From positions 3,100,001-3,164,000 of the forward strand of contig JANFOG010000004.1 of the NCBI GenBank assembly GCA_024336345.1: 64,000 bases of DNA, written 5' to 3'. The notes beneath the pieces were generated by a model that did not search any database, was not told where the DNA came from, and was given only the letters and a program-made list of their open reading frames with translations. A program made the position numbers and the translations under genes. Each line of letters begins with the position of its first letter. The first letter of the stretch is position 1. The DNA is from Mariannaea sp. PMI_226 (taxonomy: Eukaryota; Ascomycota; Sordariomycetes; Hypocreales; Nectriaceae). This document shows, one piece after another, positions 43,782 through 55,757 of the stretch.

Positions 43782-46033
43782 AACGAGAAGCACAGTAGAG
43801 CAGGGGTGAATATCAGCCTCCCACGAGACAAGCTTACGTCGTGTCCCGAGCATATATCAACAATCTCGGCTCTGACACGGCTGTCTCGTCCTCAACGAAT
43901 GACAAGGCTGTGACAAGCCTAAATCATGGATCATCCTGATAATCAAGTCCAAGTCTGAGCTAGATCAAAAGTCTCATCTGATGATGGCCTTGTTCACGAT
44001 GAATGGCCGTGACGAAAGAAGGACTTTTGGCTATCGTACCATTGTTGAGCTCACTGACGCCGGAATGTTTGGTTTTTTTTTATATCACCTCATAGTTGTT
44101 TTTTTGACGCTTCCAACTTGTCAGAATAACCTGATTTTCTCTTTTGAGGCGGGTGCCCATTTGGCGCTGTCATGATTTTGAAGCTGGTGACCCCCACGCG
44201 TTTTTCTCCGCCTCCTCCCTCCGAACCGAAAATTCCGGGTTGCTCCTTTTCATCAGCCTCTCCACAGTATTTCTCCTCTTCTCTCCCCCAATCTTCTTCG
44301 CCAAGTGCCGGCCTCTGTAAAAAAGCCCCACGGTTCGTCGAATCAGCGCTGTCGATAGCGGAACTCCGCCCCCATCGTGGCCCCTCTGACGCCCCTCCCC
44401 CAAACTTCCCAGGATTTGGGTCATGGGTTTGAGGAACAGGGGACCGCAGCATTTTCGTGTGAGAAAAACATCCATGTCGAGTGCATATGTGCAATGAAGA
44501 AGCGCATCATGGGGTCCCAAATATATTAGAAAAATCACTCGGGCTGGGAAAAAGAAAAGAAAAAAGAGAGAAAATAAACCACGGAAAGGGGGTTCTATTT
44601 TTGTGGCCGGTTGAGGTAGACGGACGCATCTTGGGCCACGAATGGAAGATCCCTGGTCACCGGGTCCTCCAAGCTTACTCCTGAACTGCCCGAGGGTCAG
44701 ATGGGGTTTGTTCTACGCCTCTTTCAAGATGCCATGTGTTCTAATTCATGTCCTTTTGCTCACTGTAACTGTCGAAAGAATGTGGACCTCCTCATACTCT
44801 AAGGTAGTACTTTACGACTTGAAGCCGAAAACATGTGAGATTCTCAAAGGTAAGATGGAGACTCGGCATTATTCGTTTGTTTTCATAACCCGCCGTACGA
44901 CCACAACTTTCATTTATGGCATTGCAACGTTTGATCGAGATCACATCGCAGGGTAGAAAAATTAAGATTTAGCTTGCCAAACCGTTCTCTCATACGCCTT
45001 GTGGGATATGTCGTCGTTGAAGTGAGCTATATTGCTACCCTTGAGTTCTTTCTCGCTCCGGCTCCTTACGGCCCATCTGACTTGACTCAATCATACTATG
45101 TTAATAGAGAAAAAGAAAAGGGCCCCTCCAATGTCTGTCCTGTCACTGAATGCGGGGTGGTATCCATAACGCAGGCGCTCAGACGACACTTGACTCCCGA
45201 GGCATCGTCTGTATGACCATGCACAATGTAGGTTTTTGAACCAACACCTCCACTCCATCCATCCGTACCCGGAGCAAACTCCGATCTTCAACCACTCAAC
45301 TTCGCCAACATAAACAAAAAAGAAGCATGGCATACAACCCCTCATCCCTGCGCCACACCCGACATGTCAAAGGCTAGAATAGGCAACACACTGCGTGACA
45401 GGTGAGACGATCATCAGGCGCAACCTGTCCTCCCGGCCGAGCTTTTTTGGGGCTCCACCGTTCCCAAAAGACCCAACCCAACTTTGGCGCCCAGGAAAGC
45501 CCAACCCAAGCCTGGGGTAAAGAGGAAGAGGAGGGGGGGAGGGGAAGGGGAAAATCAATACTGAAATGGAGGGCCGGATAATTTTTCCTTGGCCATGATG
45601 GCTTGCATTGTTGTTTCTTGCGGGGAATCCTAGTTTTGATGGGGTAAGAACACTCCCGCGGACTTCAATATTGTTGACACATAATATTATTCTTGCCATT
45701 GGCATTGATGAACTTGTATTTCGTCTTCGTTTCATTTCATGGTTCTATTGTACAGATGATAGCAATCTAGCCGAATCAGAACATAAAAAACAGTCATGTT
45801 TATGCCCATAAAATAATAACACCAGACGCCCGACTTTTTTTTTGGTCTCCACAGCCCCGTCTCCCTCTTTGCCATTCCTGGAGGCATCAATAGCCATTAC
45901 CTCATCCACGATTGGAGGATGCTACTGTACTTTGCTCCTCTATTAGTGCCTCTTTTGGCCTTGCATATCCCAGGCTTTAGTTCCCTGTCTTGTCTATTGG
46001 CCCCCCTGTCGTTATAGTTGTACTTGTACTTGT
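43782..46033. other. 2.25-kb intergenic region
   Basis: There are only ORFs without motifs (such as 44090..44494 minus). It holds dispersed repeat copy 2 at 45372..45418 and the 3' flank of the aldolase gene. Confidence 0.45.
45372..45418. repeat. dispersed repeat copy 2
   Basis: Partner of 41032..41078. Both copies start GGCTAGAATAGG, share CTGCGTGA, and end ATCAGG. They lie 4.3 kb apart in direct orientation. Confidence 0.45.
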
Positions 46034-47002
46034 TCATAGAGTGGCCTCGAGGTCCATGGATTCCTGAAAGCCTCGAACAATGACGTCCAACTCTTTTTGC
46101 GAGGGTACAACGCATGGTTTGCGTGGTTCGCCACCGTAGCCTGCAAAGTGGCCCAGCGCAGCCTTCACGCCGACGAAACCCGTCTTGATGGCTGTCCAGT
46201 CTGCCTTGGCCACGAGAGCCTGCAAGTGCCGGGCCTCGCGCCACTGACCCTCGTCAGCCAGCTCCATGATGCGGACACACGCTTTAGGGCATAAGTTGGC
46301 CAGTCCAGAGATGGTTCCGTTGGCGCCAACGGCATGGCCCTGCAAGATGAAGTCGGCGCTGCCACCGCCCACAAAGAAGCCCTGCGGGCAGTCCGCCACG
46401 ATGCGAGCTAGCTTGCCCGTGTTACCGCACGTGAGCTTGACACCAACGACGTTGGGATGCTTGGCGATGGCCAGGATGGTATCGGAGCTGAGATCGCGCC
46501 CTGCTGCAGCACCAGGGAAGTTGTACACGAGCAGCGGGATCGGGCTGTTCTCGGCCACGTCGTAGAAGTGTTGCACGATTAGCTCGTCGGGGAGAAGGCC
46601 GCCGTAGTAGCTGGGAGGCAGAACCAGAGCGTGAGTGGCGCCAGCTCTACCGGCATCAACGCATAGTTGGGTTGTTTCCCTGGTGCTCTGGGCGCCACAG
46701 CCGGCGATCAGAGGGATTCTCCTGCCCTCGGCCTCGTGCTGGATGGCATCTCGAGCAATTCTAATGATGGAGGTGCGCTCATCGTGGGACAGGTGGGCAC
46801 ACTCGCCGTTGGAACCATGGACGACGATGCCAGCGACTCCGGTGCTGAGAAGTCTGATGATATGCTTTTCTAGAGAGGCAGCATCAACCTCGTCATCGGC
46901 GTTGAAGAAGGCAAGTGTAGGAACGTACACGCCGTCAGCGAGCCGTATTTCTTTTGCTTTGGCAGAGCCCATTGTAGTAGGGTTAAAGATGGCGGCTGGC
47001 AT
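46034..47002 (-). CDS. DapA/NAL-superfamily aldolase (fungal GaaC/LGA1-like)
   Basis: From the ATG at 47002 (MPAAIFNPTTMGSAKAKEIR) the intronless ORF gives 322 residues; MGSAKAKEI, ten residues on, is the alternative start. The 62 codons further upstream are open but look like leader sequence. It has the class-I aldolase barrel of dihydrodipicolinate synthase relatives: HGSNGE at residues 62-67, Tyr160 in LLVYNFPGAAAG, and the Schiff-base Lys189 in VVGVKLTCGNTGKLARI. In filamentous fungi the YNFPGA plus KLTCGNTGKL combination is typical of 2-keto-3-deoxy-L-galactonate aldolase (D-galacturonate catabolism) and its paralogues. A true lysine-pathway role is unlikely because fungi use the aminoadipate route. 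No pectin-pathway genes lie nearby, so the substrate stays open. Confidence 0.85.
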   Translation of the reverse strand: MPAAIFNPTTMGSAKAKEIRLADGVYVPTLAFFNADDEVDAASLEKHIIRLLSTGVAGIVVHGSNGECAHLSHDERTSIIRIARDAIQHEAEGRRIPLIAGCGAQSTRETTQLCVDAGRAGATHALVLPPSYYGGLLPDELIVQHFYDVAENSPIPLLVYNFPGAAAGRDLSSDTILAIAKHPNVVGVKLTCGNTGKLARIVADCPQGFFVGGGSADFILQGHAVGANGTISGLANLCPKACVRIMELADEGQWREARHLQALVAKADWTAIKTGFVGVKAALGHFAGYGGEPRKPCVVPSQKELDVIVRGFQESMDLEATL

Positions 47003-49738
47003 ATGGAAGAAGTGTAGATAAAAGTGTGTATGTGCGTGTGTGTGAGGTGATCTCGTGTAAGTGGTTTTGGTGGAAGGAAGTAGTTTGTCGTTTTCGACTT
47101 CCGATGTTACAATAAGACACGGAGAATGTAGATGCAGTGCAAAATACAACAGAAAGAAGATATCTGATAGTAATGACAGAAAGAGCAACTCTAGCTGCTG
47201 GAGACGGCAGGCTTTTATACTTTTTCCTCAAGTCAGCTCCCTCACAGGGGGAGGCGCCGTGTCATGAGGCTTCGCCGTCCTACTGCGTACGTACAAGCTC
47301 TCCCTCCAAGACCCCAGCGCTATGCCTCCTCCGTACGAAGTACTAGAGTAAACGACGGTGCTTACACCAAGCAGGGCGTGGGGGTTAGTTCAGCCAAAGC
47401 TGGGGTCAGGAGTCTAAGGCTGTTCAATCTACGGATCTAGTGGGTCTCCGGCCGAGAGAGCCCGATGCGAGAGCGGGTACGGAAGACGGTTGGCCTGAGA
47501 TGAAAGACAGAGAGAGAGAGTAAAAGTCAGGCTGTGACGCAGAGGGAGAGGGGAAAAAAAGAGCAGTGTCAGCATTATCGTACAGCACTCCATAACAACA
47601 AGGATTCCGGGTCATGATTTTCCGTGGGGGTTTTGCACTTCAGAGAAAGAATGGGCAAATGCAGACATGGCCTGCTTACATGGGTTGAAAGAGAAGAGGT
47701 CGAGAACAGAGCCACACAAAGTGGTGCGCAAAGCAAGGAGTCCCAAAGCTGCACAGCTTGCAAGAAACCTTTCAAGGGAGGCTCGGAGACAAATCGTTGG
47801 AGGGCGCCACCGACTTGTTTTGGGAGCTTCTGTCGCTGGTGGTGAGCACACCACAAAGCCCCGAAGCAGGTACCAGCTTCGGCAATCTTGGGTCGTCTGA
47901 TGGTAATGTTGAGCATGAACTTGAATCGGATTGGCCAGTGGTGGGTATACTGTGACAAACCACTTGACACCCATTTAGGGAATTCAACATCCATATGAAG
48001 TAAAGAGCTGCGCCGTGGACAGATCAAAGCGAGAGGCGCACATTTGCCCTAGTCTCTGATCATCTTACCAAAATTAGGCTAGGTAACCAAGAAGGCAGCA
48101 TCTCAAGCTGCAAGAGAGGCAAGAAAAAAAGGAGGCGACAAAAAGGCACTGGAACCCCCACGTCTCCCTTCGCCTCCTGCTGGGATGATATCGTAAACTC
48201 TTAGGGGGAAAAAATGATGAGCCAGCATCTTTCCTCAAGCATCCAATAGCCTTGACGAATTGAGAGGTCGGGTGTGTACCTTTGCCGACCTTGGCGGCAA
48301 GCCTGGTGTAACCTGGAGCCGAGGAAAACAGCTGGGTTTGACTTTAGCGCGTCCAGGAGCTTGGGTCAGCCAGCCAGGTTATTGGGACGACCCTGGTTGG
48401 TCGGAGCAAAAGAGTGAGGGAACATTTCAAGTCTGAAGTAGAGAAGAAGATAAGTACTGGAACTACTTGGGGATTCAAAGCGTGGGGGGCTAGCAGAAGA
48501 AGGAAGAGTAGGAAGAAGGTCATGATACGATTATAGGCGAACCATGTATTCGTTACCGGACAAGAACGACATATGTATAACACTACTCTGCTGACCGGCT
48601 TACACAAGGAAACGGGGTGTTTTCTTTGGGGGGGAAGGGGGGGCTCTGCACGACAGGAAGCGCTGTGCTGCATCAATATGCGGACAGACAATGACGAAGA
48701 TGGCCAAGTTTGTTGCTGCTTCGCCACCTTGGCCTGAACAACATCTGCACGAATGAGCAACAAAGGAAGAGGGACGACTGAAGAGGAGGGGGAGTGGAGG
48801 AGGGAGCCTTGTGGTCGCCTGTGAGTCTATGAGGGGCAACACAACCTCAATGCGGCACCACCTGGGAATTGGGGATAGCGCTGGACAGGACAAGCTGTGC
48901 TACGCAAGGTTGGGTGGCTAAGCCAAACACTAGCCAAGACTCCCCAAGGATCTTCAGGACACAGTATTTAGCATTCTTCTAATTGATCAATCGGAAATGA
49001 TCCAAAAGCGATGATTGCATTGGCTAGTAGGTAGTCTATTGCTCCCATCTGCTGGAGATGGTTAGGGGAGATTGGAGGAGGGTGCCCTGGTTGATCGCTA
49101 ACGAGCACTTTGTCACCCTCCCTCCCTGTGCCTCCCTATCTCCAACCAAAAACTCCCTGTCCTTGAAACAAATGCTCCCCCGGGTTTTAGTACAGAGCGG
49201 ATAGCGCAGGCTCGTTTTCTCACGTGCCACTACCGCGTGGGGGTTCCCCCGGTCCTCTTGTCGCGTTAGTGGGCTCAGAGCCAGCCGAAGTCTGGTGATG
49301 GGGAAATGTAAACACGAACGATGTTTGCATGTCCGGTAAAATTAGCTGAAGCCAACATCCGGCCGGCGGTCAAGGACGGTTGAAACAGATTCGCGTGGTT
49401 TGAAGATGCGAGAAGAAATATTGGCGATTTGATGGTCAGGTGATGGTCTCACTGTCGTATGTCTCACTGATCTTTCAGCAGACATGTCCACTGTCCAAAA
49501 TGTCGGTCTGATGAAAAAGTATACACGGCTTCATCAATGCCCACATAAGTTGCAGTCTCAAATCAATCAGATGTTCAATTGCGGTATTAACACTAGCAGG
49601 AAGTAAACATAACCATGGTAAACAGAAACATCAAGGCATTCCTGGTTAGATTGCCCATCCAACCATGCCTCTATAAGGGCACGGTTCCCATTCCCCCAGA
49701 GCCCCAGCCCCTCTGCCCCCTCCCCTCCCCTTACTGAG
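47003..49738. other. 2.7-kb intergenic region, no gene seen
   Basis: The left part is the aldolase promoter (GA-rich on the plus strand). ORFs up to 150 codons on the minus strand (47575..48027, 48344..48763) have no motif. The sequence is relatively GC- and purine-tract-rich, which lengthens chance ORFs. Confidence 0.45.
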
Positions 49739-50860
49739 CTAAACCCGCCCACCAAGTCGGGTCTTCCACAGCAAATACCCGGCGTACCCCGCAACCCCAG
49801 TGACTGCCAACCTCCCGATGGCGTTCAGTAGATTGCTGTTAGCTCTCTCTGTGCTCTTGGTCAAGAGTCCTGATCCCCTTGCTTTGAAGCTGGCAAGGTC
49901 GTTTAGGCGGGGGAACGGGGCCTCCACCACTTCCCCTGAGGTCTCGTCCGTGACCATTGGCACAGGGAGACTGAGGAGATCGCAAAGGGGCTTCCAGCCC
50001 TCCTCGACCGTGTACTCAATGCGACGGTCGTCGGGGATGCGATCGTGAAACTCTTGATACTGTGACTTGTACCATGCCAACGCCTTGTCCTTCTCCTTGC
50101 CGTGATCGTAGGTCGTCACATACTTTCGCACCGCCTTACTGTACACGAACACGTCTCGCATGTTCTGGTCGAGAATCAGACAGTAGAGCCTATGAAGCTT
50201 GCTTCCCAAATTCTGAGGTCTGGTGAGCGGGTAGATGCTATCCAGGAAGCTCTTATACCAAGCCTCAGGCTCGCGATTCAGGATGACAACCTTGGCCTCC
50301 GGATAGGCCTCCGCGAGCTCGGGCCCGAAAAACGCGGCCGGCGCGTCGCATACGGCCTGGCAGTCGCCGAGGAGATGGTCCCAGTCGGCACGGGTGAAGG
50401 ATCCATTCCCGGCGTATTTGGCCTCAAAAGCGCGGGCCCATTCACGGGCATCCGATGGGTTTTCTAGCACCGACTGCATGTGGTAGCAGTCATGCAAGCC
50501 CAGCTGCCGCAGGGCACTTTGGACGCCTGCTGAGCCGCAGCGGCGGCGGAGGCGTCAGTTTCACATCTTGGCCTATTGGGACAGATCTTCTTTCTTGCTT
50601 GTATTTTTCTTCTTGGGGATTATTGCGATGTACATAGGAAAAGGGAGGCTGGAGCGAAATTGGGTCATGACTATCAGACCGATGATGTGATGAGGTAACA
50701 ACAACGGAAGAATCGCCAACTACCAGTTTCTAGGTAGCTGCGGAGCTGGTAAGTGAGATGGAAACATACTTAGAGTCCCGGTTCTCGGAACACCGCAAAC
50801 GATGACGCGCATGGGAACGATGCGGTCGGTGACTCCTTGAGAGTTCTGCACAGGCGCCAT
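49739..50860 (-). CDS. sulfotransferase-fold P-loop protein with C-terminal membrane anchor
   Basis: Two exons, 50860..50770 and 50526..49739, encode 292 residues. Splicing over a 243-base intron (GTATGT to CAGCAG) rebuilds VIVCGVPRTGTLS-VQSALRQLGLHDCYHM, where PRTGTLS is the 5'-phosphosulfate-binding loop of this family. KVVILNREPEAWYKSFLDS is the second conserved element. WDHLLGDCQAVCDAPAAFFG is also typical of the fungal Sulfotransfer_4-type proteins, often mislabelled as epimerases. The last 30 residues (LLNAIGRLAVTGVAGYAGYL) are hydrophobic and end in a basic TRLGGRV, a tail anchor. Activity on PAPS and the acceptor are unproven. The start at 50860 (MAPVQNS) is preferred to the upstream Met at 50941. 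Confidence 0.85.
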
Positions 50861-53054
50861 GTTGAGATGCTTGATGGATAGAAGCTGACGACGACAGGGC
50901 AATGATGAGATGAGGATATGACTGAGTGGAGTGCCGATCAATACGAACTGTGTGATAAGGGATGGCGGTGTCTCGTTGGCTAGCTGCTACTATCTCTTGC
51001 AGATGATAAAAAATAGAGCTCGCTTCTAATTATAATTCGAACGAACCAGTTTATCCACAATAGAGATGGTGGTGTGGATGCAGGTACATGCGTATCTGTG
51101 ACTCGAATCGATGGGAAGTGGCGGGCCCTGCGTCGGAGTTGTGATGTCAAGTTGAGTGCAGGTTTTCTGAGGTGACAAGTGGCGTGTTTCTATTATTGCA
51201 AGGTAGTGTTTTGCTGGTGTGTGTGTGTGTGTGTGTGGTTTGGTCAGATTTTTGCACGGGTTGATCGAGGAACCGATGTAGCCCTGACATGGATTAGAGC
51301 CTCATCCTACAGACTACTACCCGCCGAATTTCCTCACAGCCTTGGTCAAATGGAATATCCAGACTTCACGTATTGGACACAGTTCTTGAGCCCGACTCAA
51401 AATTTTTGGTGCCCAACTTGCAGATTTGATATGCGATATGGACCCTCGTTCCGATAAAAGCGCATAATCCCTTCCAACATTAAATAGTCTTGCTCAGAGC
51501 TATCTCTAGGCTAGTAGCTTGGACGGCTGCTGGCCTCTTCAGTGGACCTGACGGGAGGCCACTCGATGAAAATTCTATATTACTAGCTCCTCGGCTGTGG
51601 GTTTAGAGGCATCCGCTCTGAAAGCTTGGGTGGATAGTCGGACACGCCGGGCCGCGTGGATAGGTGCGGCTTCCATTACTCTAGGCAGCTGAATTATTAC
51701 TATGTAGCAGCGGGAAGGATCCATCGCAAACAACATTTTTACCTTGCTAGATTGGGTAGTCCGAGGTGTTATCAAGACCAGAAAAGTTTTATGTCAAATT
51801 GATATCTTGGCTGAGTTATCAAATTACCCTGCTCCCAAACGTGTGTCAGAATTGATGCACGAGGGACTTTGACCCTTGGAGAGAAAGTCTCCGCCTCGTT
51901 GGTTAACGAATACACCATCCGCATAAAGAGTATTGCCGTATAGGAAGGGTTTTCACCAGGAACCCATGCTGGTGGCAGATCTGGAAGTTACCATATGCTG
52001 AAGTGGAGGCTCAAATCACACATGGCCGGCGGCAAGCAAGTTGGATGACGTGCTTGGGTTTCAACATGATGATGTATTTCGTATATCACACGAAGCCACA
52101 ATTACCCTCAGCAAGCCGACTGTCTGGATAGTCAGAGAGAGGAGCTGGAGATATTGAGGCTGATCAGTGCCGGTGATGCGCACACCATCAACATGCACGT
52201 GGCTGCTCAGTAGGTCGCAAGACGTGCAGGTGGCGAAGGTAGTTCCTGGATGAGCAAGCGAAAAGCCACTAGAAAAATTCCATTCTTGGAACCGGGTCAG
52301 TGAGATCGACAGGGAAGGAAGGGTCCCCTCCACCAGCCTTGTCTGTGCTTTCCGCTAATTATCGACACACACCCTCTGTCTCTACTTGCTCATACCTTAT
52401 CCTCCATGCTTCGCACACACCTCGCCCACTTGCTCATGCGAAATTCTAGTCATCCAACCGTTCACGCCCTGTTCCAGCCAATCCTCGCTCAGATGTGAGG
52501 CTCGAGGAAAACCTTCAGCCAGTAGAAAAAAAATACACCCTGCTTCCAATCGATACTGCCATGATACTGTGCAGACATAGCGCAATATGGTGGAGTAAGC
52601 TGAGTTTGATACCGAGATAGCAACACCACATCGCACCATCATGCAAAGCTTTTAGCAACGACAGCTCCCCAACAGCTCCAGTTATTAACCGCCTTCTTTG
52701 CTCGCTTCCCAACGAACCTAACGTCACTTATACTTGATATCCCATAGGCATGCTGTCTCGGCCTCTTTCGGCGCCCCACCAACCCTTATCACCTCTGGAT
52801 TTCAACACCCCCATCGCATAACGAGGCCCAGTTTTGTTCTTGCCCCAAGGCGAAAAGAGTAAATGTCCAATCTATGGATCCCTCCCATGCAACAACAGTC
52901 ACCACAATGAGGAATCTTCCTTTTCTTCCTCGAGTTCCCTCGAGCTACCCCCTCAAGTTCTTCTCTGAGAGACATCATCTCGGCGCCCTTTCTTCTCCTT
53001 CATCTCATCAACCTCTTTCAGGATTTCGTTCCCTAGACATTGCCCCGGCAGTCA
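50861..53054. other. 2.2-kb divergent intergenic region
   Basis: This contains the promoters of the sulfotransferase-like and Prm10-like genes and a (GT)10 tract. C/T-rich leader sequence occupies about 52,880-53,040. An ATG at 52874 opens a 73-codon upstream ORF that overlaps the start of the Prm10-like gene. Confidence 0.5.
51217..51237. repeat. (GT)n microsatellite
   Basis: Ten perfect GT units in a row. Confidence 0.9.
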
Positions 53055-55757
53055 ATGGTACATACCAACGACATGCCAACAGAACAGAACGATAGCAGCA
53101 GGGCCAGCGAGGTCTCTACACCCCTCCGCAAAGAAAAGAAGCGAGTGGGCTTCTACACCAGCTCTAACAGTGCAGGTCAAATTAACAGCTCGGGGGCCCA
53201 AGACTTCTTCGAGCAGGACGAAAGTGCCCTATCAGCCAGTGTCTCTCCTAATCTTGTGCCTGGAAAGACTCCTCCAGGAGCGCCGGATGCTGTCGAATTG
53301 AGCATTGCGTTGACTAAGATCCTAACCGCTGGACGAGAGAACGGGCGTGTAGCCCGGGATGTATCATCATCTGTTACCCCAGACCTGACAGGTCCCTCTA
53401 ATCCAGGGCCCAAACGTCCGAGACCAGCTCTCAGGCGAAATACCAGCTACAATGCACCTGAGGAACGACAGAAAGCCGACATTGCCGAGTCCAAAGCCTC
53501 AATTCGTCAATTAAAGTCTATGACGGATGCCCGCCAGAGAGCAGACAGGCTAGCAGTCTCCGTAGGCAGCTACTCAAGCTCAAGTTCAAGACGAAACTCG
53601 GGCGACTTTCATGCGCGCCCATTCCAGCACATAATCGACGAGTCAGATGATAGTGAGACAGACCTTCCTACCAAGAGCACGGGTGTCTGTGACGAGGGTC
53701 CAAATCTACGTCAGCGGGTGCCGAGGGTCGAGCCTGATACTTCGGAAGATCACACCCTTGCGGAGAGACTAATTAGGTCTCACATGAAGAAGGGGAAGAA
53801 GGATTTGTTCATCCGAAGGGCCCGTGGAACGGCTTCTGGGACTGTTACCCCAGTGCGCAAGCAAGCCTACGCACACGACTACGTTCCGCGGCCTGCTAAA
53901 TATCGTGGTGGCATCCTCTCTTCTCTCCTGACGCTGTATCATGAAGATAGACCGGGTGCCTCCAATAGTGGGCACAACACGCCTAGTACACCCGGAACTC
54001 CTCACCTATCACCTCGATCTTCACCTCCTAACTCTCGTCCCTCTTCGGTGTTTGGAAGTCCAAGGCCACGACCAAGCAGTGGTTTGTTCAGCTACTACAA
54101 ATCTCGCCGCTCTACATCGTCGTCGACTTTAACTGAGCTCGTGAAATCGTCCTCCATGTTCGCCGTACCAGCATCCACAGAGATTTCCGACCACTGGGCA
54201 GAGAAGCTCAGACGGGAGCAGACTTCGCCATCGCCCTCAAAAAAACGAGATCAGATTCGAATCACCGTCCACATTGCCGGCATCATTGCGCGCCATCGCT
54301 ATCTATTGAAGCTATGTAGGGCCTTGATGTTGTATGGTGCACCGACGCACCGCTTGGAAGAGTATATGACCATGTCATCTCGGGTTCTTGAGATCGAAGG
54401 CCATTTTTTGTATCTGCCCGGATGCATGATTATTAGCTTTGATGACAGCGAGACTCATACCACTGAAGTAAAGCTCGTTCGCGTTCTCCAGGGCATTGAC
54501 CTGGGTCGTCTGCAAGATGTCCACAACATCTATAAGGAGGTTGTTCATGACAAGCTGGGCGTGGAGGAAGCAACAAAGCGGCTAGACGATGTAATGACAC
54601 GAGACGACAAGTTCCGGACCTGGTTTCGAGTATTTTTATACGGTATCGCGTCAGTTTGCGTGGCCCCTTTCGCCTTCCAGGGTCGCTTCATCGACTTGCC
54701 CATAGCCTTCCTGCTCGGATGTATCGTCGGTGTCCTTCAACTAGTCTTTGCTCCTAGCAATGAGCTATACGCCCACGTCTTCGAAGTTTCAGCTGCAGTC
54801 ATTACATCTTTCATCTCTCGAGGGTTTGGTTCCATCAACAACGGTCAGACCTTCTGCTTCAGCACCCTAGCTCAAAGCAGCATCGCCCTTATTCTTCCCG
54901 GATACATGGTTCTATGCAGTTCCCTGGAACTTCAAAGTTACAATATTGTCGCTGGTAGTGTCCGCATGGTCCATGCTGTGATTTACACCTTGTTCCTAGG
55001 GTACGGCATCACGATTGGCACGTCTCTATATGGTATGATGGATAGCAACGCGGTCAGCAGCGCGACTTGTTCTGATCCTCTCCACCGGGGATGGTTTTTT
55101 CTATTCGTTCCCGGATTCACCTTGTCACTATGCCTCATCAATCAATCCAAGTGGAGGCAAACCCCTGCCATGCTACTGATGTCACTGGCTGGTTTCTGTG
55201 TCAACAGTTACTGCGCCGATTACTTCCAAGCAAACACTCAGATATCGAACATGTTAGGAGCTTTGACTATCGGAATCCTGGCCAATTTGTACTCGCGACT
55301 TGGAAGACATGTGGAGAATGCGTGGTTAGATTTCGTGGAGTGGTGGGACGTCAGAGTTCGATCACGATTGACGAGGAGCAAGAGACCATCAGATACGTGG
55401 TCATTGCCTTCAATGAGCGACCCTGAATCCCTTGCTACCGCTGTTGAACCTGAAAAGAAGCCTCGGAAGCTTGGCTACAGCCTTGCTGCCGCTGCCATGC
55501 TTCCAGCTATTTTTGTACAGGTACCTTCAGGTCTGGCTGCTAGCGGTTCGTTGCTGGCCAGTATCACATCAGCAGACGAATTGACTCGAAATCAAACCGC
55601 CGGCGCGTCGATCGCTATTACTAGCTTCGACGGAACTGCTTTCACTGTGCTGCTCAAGGTAATCCAAGTTGCGATTGGAATTAGCGTTGGTCTGTTCATG
55701 AGCGCTCTGATCGTGTACCCGCTTGGCAAGAGAAGGAGTGGCCTGTTCAGTTTCTAG
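53055..55757 (+). CDS. Prm10-like membrane protein with ThrE domain
   Basis: An intronless 900-residue protein. The first 400 residues are hydrophilic and Ser/Pro-rich (SSYSSSSSRRNSGDF, NSGHNTPSTPGTPHLSPRSS), presumably disordered and phosphorylated. The ThrE/pheromone-regulated-membrane-protein region starts near residue 400: HIAGIIARHRYLLKLCRALM, LYGAPTHRLEEYM, GHFLYLPGCMIISFDD, then about ten membrane spans (for example DLPIAFLLGCIVGVLQLVFA, AVITSFISRGFGSI, YMVLCSSLELQSYNIVAGSV). VQVPSGLAASGSLLASI before the last span is also typical. Relatives include yeast Prm10 and bacterial threonine exporters; a transport role is inferred. The ATG at 53055 follows an in-frame stop; Met12 is a second possible start. 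Confidence 0.92.
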   Translation: MVHTNDMPTEQNDSSRASEVSTPLRKEKKRVGFYTSSNSAGQINSSGAQDFFEQDESALSASVSPNLVPGKTPPGAPDAVELSIALTKILTAGRENGRVARDVSSSVTPDLTGPSNPGPKRPRPALRRNTSYNAPEERQKADIAESKASIRQLKSMTDARQRADRLAVSVGSYSSSSSRRNSGDFHARPFQHIIDESDDSETDLPTKSTGVCDEGPNLRQRVPRVEPDTSEDHTLAERLIRSHMKKGKKDLFIRRARGTASGTVTPVRKQAYAHDYVPRPAKYRGGILSSLLTLYHEDRPGASNSGHNTPSTPGTPHLSPRSSPPNSRPSSVFGSPRPRPSSGLFSYYKSRRSTSSSTLTELVKSSSMFAVPASTEISDHWAEKLRREQTSPSPSKKRDQIRITVHIAGIIARHRYLLKLCRALMLYGAPTHRLEEYMTMSSRVLEIEGHFLYLPGCMIISFDDSETHTTEVKLVRVLQGIDLGRLQDVHNIYKEVVHDKLGVEEATKRLDDVMTRDDKFRTWFRVFLYGIASVCVAPFAFQGRFIDLPIAFLLGCIVGVLQLVFAPSNELYAHVFEVSAAVITSFISRGFGSINNGQTFCFSTLAQSSIALILPGYMVLCSSLELQSYNIVAGSVRMVHAVIYTLFLGYGITIGTSLYGMMDSNAVSSATCSDPLHRGWFFLFVPGFTLSLCLINQSKWRQTPAMLLMSLAGFCVNSYCADYFQANTQISNMLGALTIGILANLYSRLGRHVENAWLDFVEWWDVRVRSRLTRSKRPSDTWSLPSMSDPESLATAVEPEKKPRKLGYSLAAAAMLPAIFVQVPSGLAASGSLLASITSADELTRNQTAGASIAITSFDGTAFTVLLKVIQVAIGISVGLFMSALIVYPLGKRRSGLFSF

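Noticed and set aside
44090..44538. two overlapping minus-strand ORFs of 122-134 codons
   Set aside because: Open in several frames at once, with purine-rich low-complexity composition; no motif.
47575..48027. 150-codon minus-strand ORF
   Set aside because: No motif, no plausible homologue, and other frames in the same stretch are also open.
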